A stretch of DNA of 64,000 nucleotides from UBA9732 sp963621975 (GCA_963621975.1 CAVFGI010000004.1:1-64000), one strand, 5' to 3'. Counted from the stretch's first letter, positions 49,438 through 59,046 are shown. The notes: a model not told the origin generated them from the letters alone. Numbers and translations: made by a program.

Positions 49438-50823
49438 TTATCTTCCACCAATCATGATTTTACATCTGAGTTCCGGACCACCCATACCAACTGGCATTCT
49501 TTGTTTCTTGCCACAGAAGCCACTTGAAGACCATGTGATGTTGTCAGAGACCATATCAACAGTTTTGAGCATATCAAAAGCAATTCCGGTGACGGTAGTA
49601 TCTAAGATGGCCCTTCCAAGTTTGCCATTCTTAATTTCATAACCCATGTTAATTCCAAACATGAATTCGCCTGTGAGATCTGCTTGGCCATTGCCAGTAG
49701 AAATAAGATAGTAACCATCGTCAACAGAAGCAATGATGTCTTCCAGTTTATCTTTACCTGGGAGAACTGTTGTATTTCTCATTCTAATCAGAGGTTCATC
49801 ACTGAAAGCCCACGCCCTTGCATTTCCTTGTGGAACTACACCAAAGTGATCTGCAGTTTCTCTATTGTTCATATAGCCTTTAAGGAAACCATTTTCAATG
49901 AGGACAGCGTCTTCTGCCTTGGTTCCTTCGTCATCCATATAAACTGGAAGTGGCGCTTGTCCACCAAGAGCTGTATGAGCAAAGTCCACCATAGTTACAA
50001 GGTCAGATGCAACTCTTTGATTAAGAGTTTTACTTGCAATTGAACCACCCAAAACAAGGTCTGCTTCTACTGTATGGCCTACAGCTTCATGAGCCAACAT
50101 GCCTGCAAGCTCGGCTCCTAATACAACTGTTTTATAGCCTGCTTTTGCATAAACACCCTCTTTTTTATCCATAAGGTTCTTATATAGGGCATCAATTCCT
50201 GGCTGCATCCATTTTGTATCTGAGAAGTGATCTTCAAAACTGCCATATCCGCCAAAGGCTTTAAAGAGCTCAATTGGAACTCCATCTTTTGTTACAGAAT
50301 CAAGAATTACATAGATGTAACAGCGTGGATTTGTAACATGTCCATCGTGGGCATCTGATGTGTAAATAACCTTATCCATTGAGTCTTCTGAATAGCTAAT
50401 TGTTCTACTTGTTAGATCTGGATATGTCTTTGCTACATAGTCATCAACCTGCTTACAAGCCTCAATTATTCTCTTTTGTTCAAAATCAAGAATTTCTTTT
50501 CCTGTTGGAATACTTCCTTGACCATACATCTTTGCCATTGGCATTGACTTTGGAGCATGAGTATTCAAGAAAAGAGCATTTTCTGTTGCGGCTGCAAGAA
50601 CTGCATCAGCAGCTTCACTAGAATAATCTGCCATAGAAGAAAAACCATAAACTCCATTTTTGCAAACACGAGCATTGATTCCTCTAGATTCTGCCCTAAT
50701 ATTCCTTACAAGATTTCCTTGTAAAAAAGTTACAGCTCTGGCCCTGTTCTCCTGTCCTCTTAGGACTGTTTGAACACCATCTGCAAACAGGGCTTTTTTG
50801 CTTTTTAAAATATCGTTAAGCAT
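49438..50823 (-). CDS. tldD: TldD-family metalloprotease
   Basis: The catalytic subunit of the TldD/TldE protease, 461 residues. The zinc motif HEAVGH (His245, Glu246, His250) is intact, followed by EADLVLGGSIASK, PVYMDDEGTKAED, the GYMNNRETADHFG region and the C-terminal DTTVTGIAFDMLKTVDMVSD. It starts at an ATG with AGGAGG and is first in a two-gene operon with pmbA. I found no RiPP precursor or modification enzyme nearby, so a general peptide-quality role is more likely than toxin maturation. Confidence 0.92.
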   Translation of the reverse strand: MLNDILKSKKALFADGVQTVLRGQENRARAVTFLQGNLVRNIRAESRGINARVCKNGVYGFSSMADYSSEAADAVLAAATENALFLNTHAPKSMPMAKMYGQGSIPTGKEILDFEQKRIIEACKQVDDYVAKTYPDLTSRTISYSEDSMDKVIYTSDAHDGHVTNPRCYIYVILDSVTKDGVPIELFKAFGGYGSFEDHFSDTKWMQPGIDALYKNLMDKKEGVYAKAGYKTVVLGAELAGMLAHEAVGHTVEADLVLGGSIASKTLNQRVASDLVTMVDFAHTALGGQAPLPVYMDDEGTKAEDAVLIENGFLKGYMNNRETADHFGVVPQGNARAWAFSDEPLIRMRNTTVLPGKDKLEDIIASVDDGYYLISTGNGQADLTGEFMFGINMGYEIKNGKLGRAILDTTVTGIAFDMLKTVDMVSDNITWSSSGFCGKKQRMPVGMGGPELRCKIMIGGR

Positions 50824-50880
50824 TGCTGCCTCCTACCTTTGGATACCTTCCATTGGATAATATAATCTCATGGGCTTCAC

Positions 50881-50910
50881 TTGACAAGCGAGCACTATTT
50901 TGTTTAGCAT
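50881..50910 (+). promoter_or_regulatory. Promoter of tRNA-Ala
   Basis: Perfect TTGACA (50881-50886), 18-base spacer, TAGCAT (50905-50910), 12 bases before the tRNA 5' end. Confidence 0.55.
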
Positions 50911-50922
50911 AACCTACGATTT

Positions 50923-50996
50923 GGGGCTGTAGCTCACCTGGCTAGAGCGATTGAATGGCATTCAATAGGTAGTCGGTTCGATCCCGATCAGCTCCA
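50923..50996 (+). tRNA. tRNA-Ala (anticodon GGC)
   Basis: A complete 74-base cloverleaf: acceptor GGGGCTG/CAGCTCC with one G-U pair, D arm GCTC/GAGC, anticodon stem ATTGA/TCAAT with loop ATGGCAT giving anticodon GGC, and T arm with GGTTCGATC. Discriminator A is followed by AATA, so CCA must be added after transcription. Confidence 0.95.
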
Positions 50997-51002
50997 AATA
51001 TT

Positions 51003-51899
51003 TCATTTTCTACTGAGTTTTTCTTTCAGATATTGCCACCAGCGCTTCAGCTTTCCTTTTTCCTGTGTTTTTTTCATTTCTTTTGCAGCCGTATCCTCTG
51101 TGATTTTGGCATCTTTTCTCTTCATTTCATCCCATTTACGAACTAGCCACATATAGATATCGGCCTCTGTACACCCCGGGTAGAGAGATTGCAAATGCTC
51201 GTGGTCCACGGCCTCCACAATTGGGGTGTAGACATTCTTGTACCAGCTGACTGCACCCTCCTCAAAAGTAAGCTCGTGGTCAAGATGTTCGTTGGCATAG
51301 TATTTGTGCACGAGAATGTGGTTGACCATCTCTGGATATGAGCCGGCCGAGGTAAAGACTATCTTGTCCATGGGCAGATAAGTTGGATTGTATTGCTCTA
51401 TAAATTTGGAGCGCTCATAGGCAACCACACGCTTTTTGAGCTCGTTCAGCGTCATGCCCTCCTCAAGCGGAATCTTAGAAGACAGCTCCACCACCTCAGC
51501 ATCAATAAACTCCTGCCCCCTACTTCGTGCCACAGACACCCTGTGATTTCCATCTCTCACAAAGTACCAATCGCCCAGTTTGTATACCGATATTGGTGGC
51601 AAAACCACATCATCCAAGTGTGCTGCATCTATACTTTCCCACCGGTGTTTAAGTATGTGTGATTTTGGATAAAAGGCCGATGAAAAATCTTGATATCTAT
51701 TTTCAGAACCAATAATCTTTTTTACTGGAATGGTTTGCATTCCTTTGTAGAATTGAGCTTCTGGTTTGATGAGTTTTGTGACCTCATAAAAAGATAAAAG
51801 ATTTGGATTTTTCCATTTAAGAGTAGCAAATACTTTCTGAATTTTAGCCCTTCGGCAAGCTGCGTCAAAATCCCCTGTGACTGTTAACTTGTCTGCCAT
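51003..51899 (-). CDS. ParB/sulfiredoxin-like domain protein of unknown function
   Basis: A 298-residue protein. Its centre (about residues 95-135) contains LPPISVYKLGDWYFVRDGNH then RVSVARSRG, which resembles the ParB/Srx nucleotide-binding motif (DGNHRxxAA). The remainder has no feature I recognise, and the C-terminus is highly charged (KMKKTQEKGKLKRWWQYL-like). No ParB-type helix-turn-helix is obvious, so it is not a chromosome-partitioning ParB. It is translationally coupled (ATGA) to the phosphoesterase gene upstream, suggesting a shared function. Confidence 0.6.
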   Translation of the reverse strand: MADKLTVTGDFDAACRRAKIQKVFATLKWKNPNLLSFYEVTKLIKPEAQFYKGMQTIPVKKIIGSENRYQDFSSAFYPKSHILKHRWESIDAAHLDDVVLPPISVYKLGDWYFVRDGNHRVSVARSRGQEFIDAEVVELSSKIPLEEGMTLNELKKRVVAYERSKFIEQYNPTYLPMDKIVFTSAGSYPEMVNHILVHKYYANEHLDHELTFEEGAVSWYKNVYTPIVEAVDHEHLQSLYPGCTEADIYMWLVRKWDEMKRKDAKITEDTAAKEMKKTQEKGKLKRWWQYLKEKLSRK

Positions 51900-52600
51900 C
51901 AGCGCCCTCCCTGGCTTCCTAAGGTTTCATCATCAAGTAGATGAGAACCATAAACATTAATAATTTTTGTATTCCCTCTGAAGTTCTCCCGTGGAGCATT
52001 TCTATCGTCAAGATGAACATGCCCATGGAGAAGATATTTTGGCTGATACTTATCAATAAAAGATAAAAAACACTTAAACCCTCTATGACAAAGATCTGGA
52101 CCATCGCCAATGCCAAACGGTGGCGCATGGGTAATAAGGATATCTAAGTACCTACCATACTTGCGTTTATTGTACATAAGTTGTGGAATGAGCTTCCACA
52201 TTCTGTATCGCATTTGGCGTTCTGTATACTGGCTGTCTCCACCATTGTAATTCATACTTCCACCAAGGCCGGCAATTAGTAAACCTGACTTCTTATCTCT
52301 GTAACACTTTCCATCAATCATAAAACCATAGAATTTTTGATAACCAAGCTCTTGTTCTTTGTTCTTTATAGATCCCTTAAATAAAGCATCTTCTTTTTTC
52401 AAGGCTTTGTTGAAATCCTTCAGATTGTGATTTCCGTAAACATAACAAAGATCTCTATTTAGCATTGTGCTTACATAATCGTAGGACTCTAAAGGCATAT
52501 CTCCACAAGAAAGAATAAGATCTACGTTTTTATAAATCTCCTTTACATTAGCGGAAAAAGCTAAAGTTCTTGTAGTATCGGAAATGCAAAGTATCCTCAT
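51899..52600 (-). CDS. Metallophosphoesterase
   Basis: A 233-residue calcineurin-like phosphoesterase. The motifs appear in order: ISDTTR (the usual D-x-H reads D-T-T), LSCGDM, YGNHNLKDF, ITHAPPFGIGDG and LHGHVHLDD. The first metal-ligand histidine is therefore missing, although the other ligands are intact, so the enzyme may use one metal differently. It starts in front of the ParB-like gene, whose start overlaps its stop. The phosphodiester or nucleotide substrate is unknown. Confidence 0.78.
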   Translation of the reverse strand: MRILCISDTTRTLAFSANVKEIYKNVDLILSCGDMPLESYDYVSTMLNRDLCYVYGNHNLKDFNKALKKEDALFKGSIKNKEQELGYQKFYGFMIDGKCYRDKKSGLLIAGLGGSMNYNGGDSQYTERQMRYRMWKLIPQLMYNKRKYGRYLDILITHAPPFGIGDGPDLCHRGFKCFLSFIDKYQPKYLLHGHVHLDDRNAPRENFRGNTKIINVYGSHLLDDETLGSQGGR

Positions 52601-52615
52601 AACGGCCCTAACTTT

Positions 52616-52637
52616 AGAGGTTTTTGCAAAAACCTCT
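52616..52637. repeat. Perfect 22-bp copy of the dispersed intergenic palindrome
   Basis: Core GAGGTTTTTGCAAAAACCTC flanked by A and T, fully palindromic, between the divergent phosphoesterase and hydrolase genes. Related full, partial or half copies occur at 1552-1591, 4192-4204, 17967-17983, 30781-30796, 40083-40098 and 47863-47875, all outside coding regions. Confidence 0.7.
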
Positions 52638-52719
52638 TCGATAAAATTATATGAAAGAAATGTGTTTTTTCAATAGACAGAATTTTAAAGAGAATAGAAA
52701 ATAGAGTTTTGGAGGAGAT

Positions 52720-53664
52720 ATGGCACTTACTATAGTTTTAATTGTTCTTGGCATCTTTATCATTGTTATGGCAGTTGGAATTGCTTTCTTTATTAAAATG
52801 ATGTGTAGGCCAAATGTTCATACCCATCAGGAAGGTATGACTACTATGAAAGAATGTGGTTTTGATTGTGCTGACTTTGAAAACGCACATCCACATGAAG
52901 AGTTTTCTTTTAAGTCTCCACGTGGATACACTTTAAAAGGTCTTATTTATAGAAATGAGAAAGAAACTGATAATGAAGCCCTGGGCACAAAGCAAAAGGC
53001 TGTAATCTTAGTGCATGGCTATACCGGAAGCTATTCTACTATGTATCCATATGCCAAAATGATGTTTGATTTTGGCTATAATGTCATTGTTTACGACCAC
53101 AGAGGCCATGGGTATAGTGACAAAGGTAAGAAAGAATTCTGTAGCATGGGATATTTTGAATCCATGGATTTGATTGACCTGTTCAACTTCATAAAACCAC
53201 GTTTCAACAAAGACTGTATTTGGGGCATTTTAGGAGAATCAATGGGAGCAGGAACTGTCATGCAAAGCGCTTGGCAAATAAAAGATCTCTCTTTTGCAAT
53301 TGAAGACTGTGGCTATTCTTGTATGATGAAACAAGCAAAATCAATCATGAATTCAATGCATGTTCCAGCTTTTCCAATGCTCTATCTTGGCAACATAATC
53401 ATAAAAATGCATTTCAAGTTCTCATTATATGACATCAATGCAATTGAAGCCATGAAAAAGACAGACATCCCAATGCTCTTTTGTCATGGAGATGCTGACA
53501 CTTTTGTTCCAACGGCAATGGTTCATGAAGTTTACAATGCAAAAAAAGACAAAAAGACCCTACAGCTTTATACAGGCTCCCCTCATGCTCGTAGCTTATT
53601 AGACCACACAGAGCAATACTACAAAGTTGTTGAGAAGTTTCTTAGAACCTATAATCTTATTTGA
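52720..53664 (+). CDS. Membrane-anchored alpha/beta hydrolase
   Basis: A 314-residue serine hydrolase. An N-terminal hydrophobic segment (residues 3-27) would anchor it in the membrane. The catalytic domain has ILVHGYTGSYSTMYP as oxyanion region, YDHRGHGYSD, the nucleophile elbow GESMGAG (Ser174), HGDADTFVP with the acid, and GSPHARS with the histidine. It belongs to the broad lipase/esterase group; the lid region (CMMKQAKSIMNSM) is hydrophobic. GGAGG precedes the ATG. Its end overlaps the convergent lacZ gene by 8 bases. Substrate unknown. Confidence 0.85.
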   Translation: MALTIVLIVLGIFIIVMAVGIAFFIKMMCRPNVHTHQEGMTTMKECGFDCADFENAHPHEEFSFKSPRGYTLKGLIYRNEKETDNEALGTKQKAVILVHGYTGSYSTMYPYAKMMFDFGYNVIVYDHRGHGYSDKGKKEFCSMGYFESMDLIDLFNFIKPRFNKDCIWGILGESMGAGTVMQSAWQIKDLSFAIEDCGYSCMMKQAKSIMNSMHVPAFPMLYLGNIIIKMHFKFSLYDINAIEAMKKTDIPMLFCHGDADTFVPTAMVHEVYNAKKDKKTLQLYTGSPHARSLLDHTEQYYKVVEKFLRTYNLI

Positions 53665-56596
53665 GCTTTTTCCAAGAAACTACAAACTTAATCTCATAGT
53701 CTTGCTTTGCCTTAAAACAATGTTCCTTTAGTGTGTATGGGCCACAACTTCCTGTTCCTATGCCCTGTTGGAAAGCACTTAGAGTAACATATGTTCCTGT
53801 AGTCTTTTCATCACTTTGGTGTTTCATTTCTGTGAGCTCTAGGTCAGAGTATGGTTTGACTCCAAGATTAAAAGGTTTACCCACAGCATCAAAGCGCACC
53901 AAGGTTGTCTTGTTACTTACTTCAACAAATGTTGTGTCACATCTATTTCCACTTTCTTGAGGACGAATATTAGGTTCTGTCATTTCCTTGGTTGCTCTTT
54001 CATTTAAACATATTGGACTTTGTTCTTTCATATCCTCATAAGATTCAAGAGCTCTTCCAAACCAACGCACCTTATTAAAGGATGCATCAAACTTGAAGGT
54101 TTTTCCAAATCTTGGAAGATAACCTTTAACGCTAACTGGATGCAAAATACTTGTTACTAAAACAGCGTTGTCAAAACCTTCTGGGGCCTGACAAGCCTCA
54201 TATGTATCCACATTTAGGAACCTGTTTCCAGCATCTTTAATTGAGCTCATTACAATAAGCGGAGTTTTCCTAATATTCCCTTGCTCTATAAGTTCAGTGG
54301 TTTCTTTATACCACTTCAGCATTGGATTTTTTCTTAGAAGTGGCTTGTCGTTGTCCGTTGAAGCTCTAAACAGAATTGTATACGGACAGCCTGAAATCAT
54401 AGTATTAGAGCCAAAACTAAATGAGACATTCCCATTTAAGACATCAAAACCTTCAGGAAATTTCTCTACAATTTTGGGGCAAGGAAGACTTTGTGCCTTT
54501 AACTGAATTTGTTCTTGCCCAACTTCCTCTCCGTTTTTGTTGTAGGTGGTAAAAAGAATAAAGGTGCAATCTTTTACTTCAAAGTTGGCTCTGATTTTTT
54601 GAAGAGGCTCAACATTTGGAATAAATTCAAAAGCCTTGTTATCATCTATCTTAACTAGTATTTTGAATTCATTGCCATTAGTAAACGCTGTAGTATTGAA
54701 GATTTCAAACTCGTTGTCTTTTATGTGAGAAACTCTAATTGGCCTATAGGTATGTCTTACAAGATAAGCACCTGTTGAAGGACGTCTGTCTGGATAGAAA
54801 ATTCCATCAACACAGAAATTACCATCATGAATCCATTCTCCATGGTCTCCACCGTAGGTATAGCTTCCATCTTCATGGAGAACTGCATGATCTACCATTT
54901 CCCAAACACAACCACCAATTAAGCTGTCATACTTGTAAATCTGCTGCCAATAGCCTTCAATGTTTCCCGGGCCCACTCCCATTGCATGAGCATACTCACA
55001 AAGAAAATAAGGTCTATCATTAAACTGTTTTGTTTTGCTTGTTCCCTCACCTGCAGCCTTAACGTCCACAACAGGCGGATACATTTGGCTGGCCACGTCA
55101 TAGGCTTTCCGTTTTGCATGAACCACACTTTCATAGTGCACTGGAATTTTACTTACGCTCTTAAAATACTGGTACATTGCAAATGTATTACAGCCATCTC
55201 CAGATTCATTTCCAAGGCTCCACATTACAATAGGAGTTGAAAGAAGTTTGTCTCTATTGTAGTGTCTGACCGCTCTATCTACATAGTGAGATTTCCATGC
55301 TGGATTATTAGAAAGCCAATTCATTGAAGTTGGTAATCTATGAACATAAACTCCATGTGTTTCTAAATCAACTTCATCCACAATGTACAAGCCATATTCG
55401 GCTGCAAGTTCTAGCAACAATGGGTCTGGTGCATAGTGAGAAGTTCTGACAGTATCAATATTGAATTTCTTACAAAGCTTAAGATCCATATCAATGTCAG
55501 AAGGACTCATCACATATCCGTTCTTTGGATTTGTATCATGATGATTCACCCCGTGAAATTTAATTTTATGTCCATTTAAAAGAAACAATCGCTTGTCTAT
55601 TTTTACTGTTTTAAAACCAATCCTTTGCTTTATACAGCTGTCTTTTGTCTCTATATAGAGATCATAAAGAGTGGGTTTTTCTGCATTCCATTCTATAGCT
55701 TTAATGCTCTTAAATTCAAATATGGCCTTATTTTCTTGAGCTATAGCAGTGTGATAAACCATTGTTTCATTTCCTTCCAAAGAAACTTTAATTTCAAGCT
55801 CTCCAGAAGTTTCAACTACAACAGTAGCATTGTACAAGCCCGTAGATTCATCTTTTGCTGTTGTAAAATCTATGTCCCAAATATCACAAAGATTGGAAGT
55901 TCTAAGAAGTACATCTCTAAATATTCCTGTGTTTCTGAACATATCTTGGCATTCAAGGTATGTGCCATTACACCATCTTCTTACAACACATACTAGCTCA
56001 TTTTTTCCTTCATGAATGAATGAAGTAATATCAAATTCTGCTGTGTTGTGAGACTCTTCAGAATATCCTACAAAAGAACCGTTTACATGGACTTCAATGC
56101 AGCTCATCACTCCTAAGAAAGATAGAATATAACGCTTTGCTGTGTTGGCTATATCAAAGAAAGTTCTATATACTCCTGCGTGGTTGTATTCCCCTTCTGG
56201 TGCATGCTTAAAGCCATCAAGAACGCTGAAATATTCTCCAACTGGTTTTGTTGTAGGAACTACAGGTGGATTATATTTAAACGGATATCTCAGATTAAGG
56301 TAGGCAGGTTTCCCGTAACCTCTAAACTGCCAGCAGGAAGGAACATCCAATTTGTCAAATTTCATGGATTCTGTATCAATACTAGAAGCAAGGTCATTTG
56401 GATTTTCATAATAGGCAAAATCCCATATTCCATTGAGAACTTTCACGTATGGTGATTTATATCGCTTTTCTAGTAGAGAAACTTCGTTTGCCTGATCCCT
56501 ATTAGCAAAGGGAATAAAATAACTTCTTGGCTTGAGTTTATTGATCTCAAAAACGTTAAAATCTCCGCATAGGTTATTATGAAGTTCGTAGCGCAT
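53657..56596 (-). CDS. lacZ: Beta-galactosidase, GH2
   Basis: A 979-residue LacZ-type enzyme that hydrolyses beta-galactosides in the cytosol. Domains run in order: sugar-binding jelly roll (about 40-235, with VPSCWQFRGYGKPAYLN), immunoglobulin-like, the TIM barrel with KFHGVNHHDTNP, acid/base SLGNESGDG (Glu464) and nucleophile FLCEYAHAMG (Glu534), a second immunoglobulin-like domain, and the C-terminal Bgal_small_N domain ending with the GIGTGSCGP segment. Length matches the E. coli family (about 1020). AAGAAGG precedes the ATG. It complements the GH36 and GH4 enzymes and the Mgl importer. Confidence 0.94.
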   Translation of the reverse strand: MRYELHNNLCGDFNVFEINKLKPRSYFIPFANRDQANEVSLLEKRYKSPYVKVLNGIWDFAYYENPNDLASSIDTESMKFDKLDVPSCWQFRGYGKPAYLNLRYPFKYNPPVVPTTKPVGEYFSVLDGFKHAPEGEYNHAGVYRTFFDIANTAKRYILSFLGVMSCIEVHVNGSFVGYSEESHNTAEFDITSFIHEGKNELVCVVRRWCNGTYLECQDMFRNTGIFRDVLLRTSNLCDIWDIDFTTAKDESTGLYNATVVVETSGELEIKVSLEGNETMVYHTAIAQENKAIFEFKSIKAIEWNAEKPTLYDLYIETKDSCIKQRIGFKTVKIDKRLFLLNGHKIKFHGVNHHDTNPKNGYVMSPSDIDMDLKLCKKFNIDTVRTSHYAPDPLLLELAAEYGLYIVDEVDLETHGVYVHRLPTSMNWLSNNPAWKSHYVDRAVRHYNRDKLLSTPIVMWSLGNESGDGCNTFAMYQYFKSVSKIPVHYESVVHAKRKAYDVASQMYPPVVDVKAAGEGTSKTKQFNDRPYFLCEYAHAMGVGPGNIEGYWQQIYKYDSLIGGCVWEMVDHAVLHEDGSYTYGGDHGEWIHDGNFCVDGIFYPDRRPSTGAYLVRHTYRPIRVSHIKDNEFEIFNTTAFTNGNEFKILVKIDDNKAFEFIPNVEPLQKIRANFEVKDCTFILFTTYNKNGEEVGQEQIQLKAQSLPCPKIVEKFPEGFDVLNGNVSFSFGSNTMISGCPYTILFRASTDNDKPLLRKNPMLKWYKETTELIEQGNIRKTPLIVMSSIKDAGNRFLNVDTYEACQAPEGFDNAVLVTSILHPVSVKGYLPRFGKTFKFDASFNKVRWFGRALESYEDMKEQSPICLNERATKEMTEPNIRPQESGNRCDTTFVEVSNKTTLVRFDAVGKPFNLGVKPYSDLELTEMKHQSDEKTTGTYVTLSAFQQGIGTGSCGPYTLKEHCFKAKQDYEIKFVVSWKKLK

Positions 56597-56640
56597 GCAA
56601 AACCTTCTTTATATCGTCTATGTATATAATACCTCCATTC

Positions 56641-56669
56641 TTGAATATGGTCATTTGTTTTGAGATAAT
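56641..56669 (+). promoter_or_regulatory. Promoter of the thyA operon
   Basis: TTGAAT (56641-56646), 17-base spacer, GATAAT (56664-56669), 24 bases before the thyA start. Confidence 0.65.
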
Positions 56670-56693
56670 CTTAAAGACATCGGGGTAAAAAAG

Positions 56694-57524
56694 ATGAGCA
56701 GAGCAGATAAAATTTTTGTGGAAAATATTAAAGATATCTTGGAAAATGGGTTCTCAGATGCAAACTTAGAGGTACGTCCTCATTGGAGTGATGGCACCCC
56801 CGCTCATACAATCAAGAAATTTGGGATTGTAAACAGATATAACTTGCAAGAAGAATTTCCAATTCTGACAGTACGACGAACGTACATGAAATCTGCTATT
56901 GATGAGCTTTTGTGGATTTGGCAGAAGAAATCGAACAAAATTAGCGAGCTCAAAACGCATGTTTGGGACAGCTGGGCAGATGAAGAAGGTACTATTGGCA
57001 AGGCTTATGGATACCAACTGGGAATTAAGCACAAGTATGCAGAGGGAGAATTCGACCAAGTAGATAGAGTTTTGTATGATTTAAAGCACAATCCTCAAAG
57101 CCGAAGAATTCTCACAAATATTTACAATTTCCAGGATTTACATGAGATGAGACTTTACCCATGTGCATACTCAATGACCTTCAATGTTAGTGGAAATGTG
57201 CTTAATGGAATACTAAATCAAAGGTCGCAAGACATGCTAACTGCAAATAACTGGAATTTGGTGCAATATAGCGTGCTTTTGTATATGATGGCTCAGGTAA
57301 GTGGCCTTGTCCCGGGTGAACTTATTCATGTTATTGCAGATGCACACATCTATGACAGGCATATTCCAATTGTTCAGGAAATACTTGAACATGATCAGTA
57401 TCCAGCCCCCAAGTTCATCATAAATAAAGACAAAAAAGATTTTTACAGTTTCACTGCAGATGATTTCAAACTAGAAAATTATCAATATTGCAAAAAGAAG
57501 TACAATATCCCAGTTGCCATCTAA
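56694..57524 (+). CDS. thyA: Thymidylate synthase
   Basis: Makes dTMP from dUMP using methylene-tetrahydrofolate and produces dihydrofolate. The 276-residue length is normal. Key segments: the dUMP phosphate loop arginine in ILTVRRTYMKSAIDELLWI-like region, catalytic Cys157 in RLYPCAYSMTF (LYPC instead of the common LPPC), NPQSRRIL, QRSQDMLTANNWNLVQYS and the tyrosine/histidine in ADAHIYDRH. It is first in an operon with the DHFR fusion gene, which regenerates tetrahydrofolate, so the pairing is metabolically logical. The gap to the next start is 28 bases. Confidence 0.95.
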   Translation: MSRADKIFVENIKDILENGFSDANLEVRPHWSDGTPAHTIKKFGIVNRYNLQEEFPILTVRRTYMKSAIDELLWIWQKKSNKISELKTHVWDSWADEEGTIGKAYGYQLGIKHKYAEGEFDQVDRVLYDLKHNPQSRRILTNIYNFQDLHEMRLYPCAYSMTFNVSGNVLNGILNQRSQDMLTANNWNLVQYSVLLYMMAQVSGLVPGELIHVIADAHIYDRHIPIVQEILEHDQYPAPKFIINKDKKDFYSFTADDFKLENYQYCKKKYNIPVAI

Positions 57525-57552
57525 TGAGCAAAAAAATAGGAGGAAATACACG

Positions 57553-59046
57553 ATGCAGGCTATTCTTCACTGTGACAGTAAATGGGGCATTGGCAAAGGT
57601 AATGACCTTATGTTTAAGCTTCCTAAAGATATGAATTTCTTTAAAACACAAACAACTGGAAAAGTTGTTGTGATGGGATCAAATACTCTTTTGTCCTTTC
57701 CAAACGGAAAACCATTGAAAAATAGAACCAATATTGTGCTTTGGCCAAATTGCCCAGAAGCAAAAGAAAAAGCAAAGAAAGACAATTTTATTTTGGTCGA
57801 ATCTCTGCTTGATTTAGCTTTTGAGATTGCAAAATATCCTTCAGAGGATGTCTTTGTAATTGGCGGAGCAATGATGTATCACACTTTACTTCCCTATTGT
57901 GATAAAGTTCTTCTAACTAAAGTTAAAGAAGATGGTGGGGCACAAGTTTTTTTTGATAACTTAGACAAACTTGCAAACTGGAAACAAACATATACTTCTG
58001 ATGAACAAGAAGATAACGGCCATATAATCCAATTCACTACATATGAAAACAGCTCTGTTAAAAGTCTTGCATCTCTTGGCTTTGATGCAGTTCTACAAGA
58101 AATAAAAAATTTTGACACCATAATTATACATAGGCATACAAAACCGGATGGAGATGCTATGGGAAGCCAAATTGGCCTTAAAAATATTATCAAAGCAAAC
58201 TTTCCAGAAAAGAAAGTTTTTGTGGTTGGCGATCTTTCTTCTCGGTTTGCTTTTATCAAAGACTCCCAAATGGATACAATACCAGATAGCACCTATGATA
58301 ACGCTCTTGCAATTATCCTAGATTGCTCTGCCTCCTCTCTTGTTAATGACAGTAGATACACAAAAGCAAAGAAAACACTCTCTGTAGATCATCATCTCTT
58401 TTGTGAAAAAATAGCAGATGTTGCAGTGATGGATTCTTCTTATGAAAGTTGTTGTGGAATGATTACAGACTTTGCAAAAGAATGTTCACTAGATGTCCCA
58501 GTTTTGGCAGCTGAAGCACTTTTTACTGGCATGGTTACAGACTCAGGCCGTTTTAAGTACGACAGTACAAGTTCTAGGACATTTGAACTTGCAGCCTTCT
58601 TGAGAAAAAGAAACTTTGATATTTCTGAAATTTATAACAATCTATATAAAGAAGATTTTGTCTATACCCTTAATAAAGCCAAGTTCATTCTTAAAGTTAA
58701 GTTTACAAAAAACAGTGTTGCTTACATCTACACCACAAAAGAAGAACTCAAAGAACTTGATCTTGATGCTCTAACGGTAGCGAGAGCCTATGTAAATGTC
58801 ATGAGTGACGTCAAAAATGTAGATATTTGGGTAAACTTTGCTGAATACACAGATAACAGCATTGCCTGTGAGCTCAGATCCTCAAATTTTAACATAAACC
58901 CTATTGCCGTCAAATATGGCGGGGGTGGCCATGCAAAAGCTAGTGGAGCTACAGTAAAAGATAAAGCTACTGCTATGCAAATACTTGAAGATTTAGATAA
59001 AATGATGGATTCAAAAACAATTTCCAAGACGGAGCAAAGAACATGA
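57553..59046 (+). CDS. Dihydrofolate reductase fused to a DHH/DHHA1 phosphoesterase
   Basis: One 497-residue open frame with two enzymes. Residues 1-165 are dihydrofolate reductase: WGIGKGNDLMFKLPKDMNFF with the active-site Asp26, VVVMGSNT for NADPH, and VFVIGGAMMY. Residues 176-497 are a DHH-family phosphoesterase of the NrnA (nanoRNase / pAp phosphatase) type: HTKPDGDAMGSQIG, VDHH (279-281), GMVTDSGRFKYD and the C-terminal KYGGGGHAKASGA of DHHA1. I start at the ATG at 57553 (AGGAGG 9 bases upstream). No frameshift or stop lies between the domains. The gene ends in an ATGA overlap with a stand-alone DHH paralogue. Confidence 0.9.
   Translation: MQAILHCDSKWGIGKGNDLMFKLPKDMNFFKTQTTGKVVVMGSNTLLSFPNGKPLKNRTNIVLWPNCPEAKEKAKKDNFILVESLLDLAFEIAKYPSEDVFVIGGAMMYHTLLPYCDKVLLTKVKEDGGAQVFFDNLDKLANWKQTYTSDEQEDNGHIIQFTTYENSSVKSLASLGFDAVLQEIKNFDTIIIHRHTKPDGDAMGSQIGLKNIIKANFPEKKVFVVGDLSSRFAFIKDSQMDTIPDSTYDNALAIILDCSASSLVNDSRYTKAKKTLSVDHHLFCEKIADVAVMDSSYESCCGMITDFAKECSLDVPVLAAEALFTGMVTDSGRFKYDSTSSRTFELAAFLRKRNFDISEIYNNLYKEDFVYTLNKAKFILKVKFTKNSVAYIYTTKEELKELDLDALTVARAYVNVMSDVKNVDIWVNFAEYTDNSIACELRSSNFNINPIAVKYGGGGHAKASGATVKDKATAMQILEDLDKMMDSKTISKTEQRT

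Noticed and set aside
48129..50823. TldD/TldE as part of a peptide-toxin (RiPP) maturation cluster
   Set aside because: No precursor-like small ORF, cyclodehydratase, radical-SAM enzyme or dedicated exporter lies next to it; the pair is common as a general protease.
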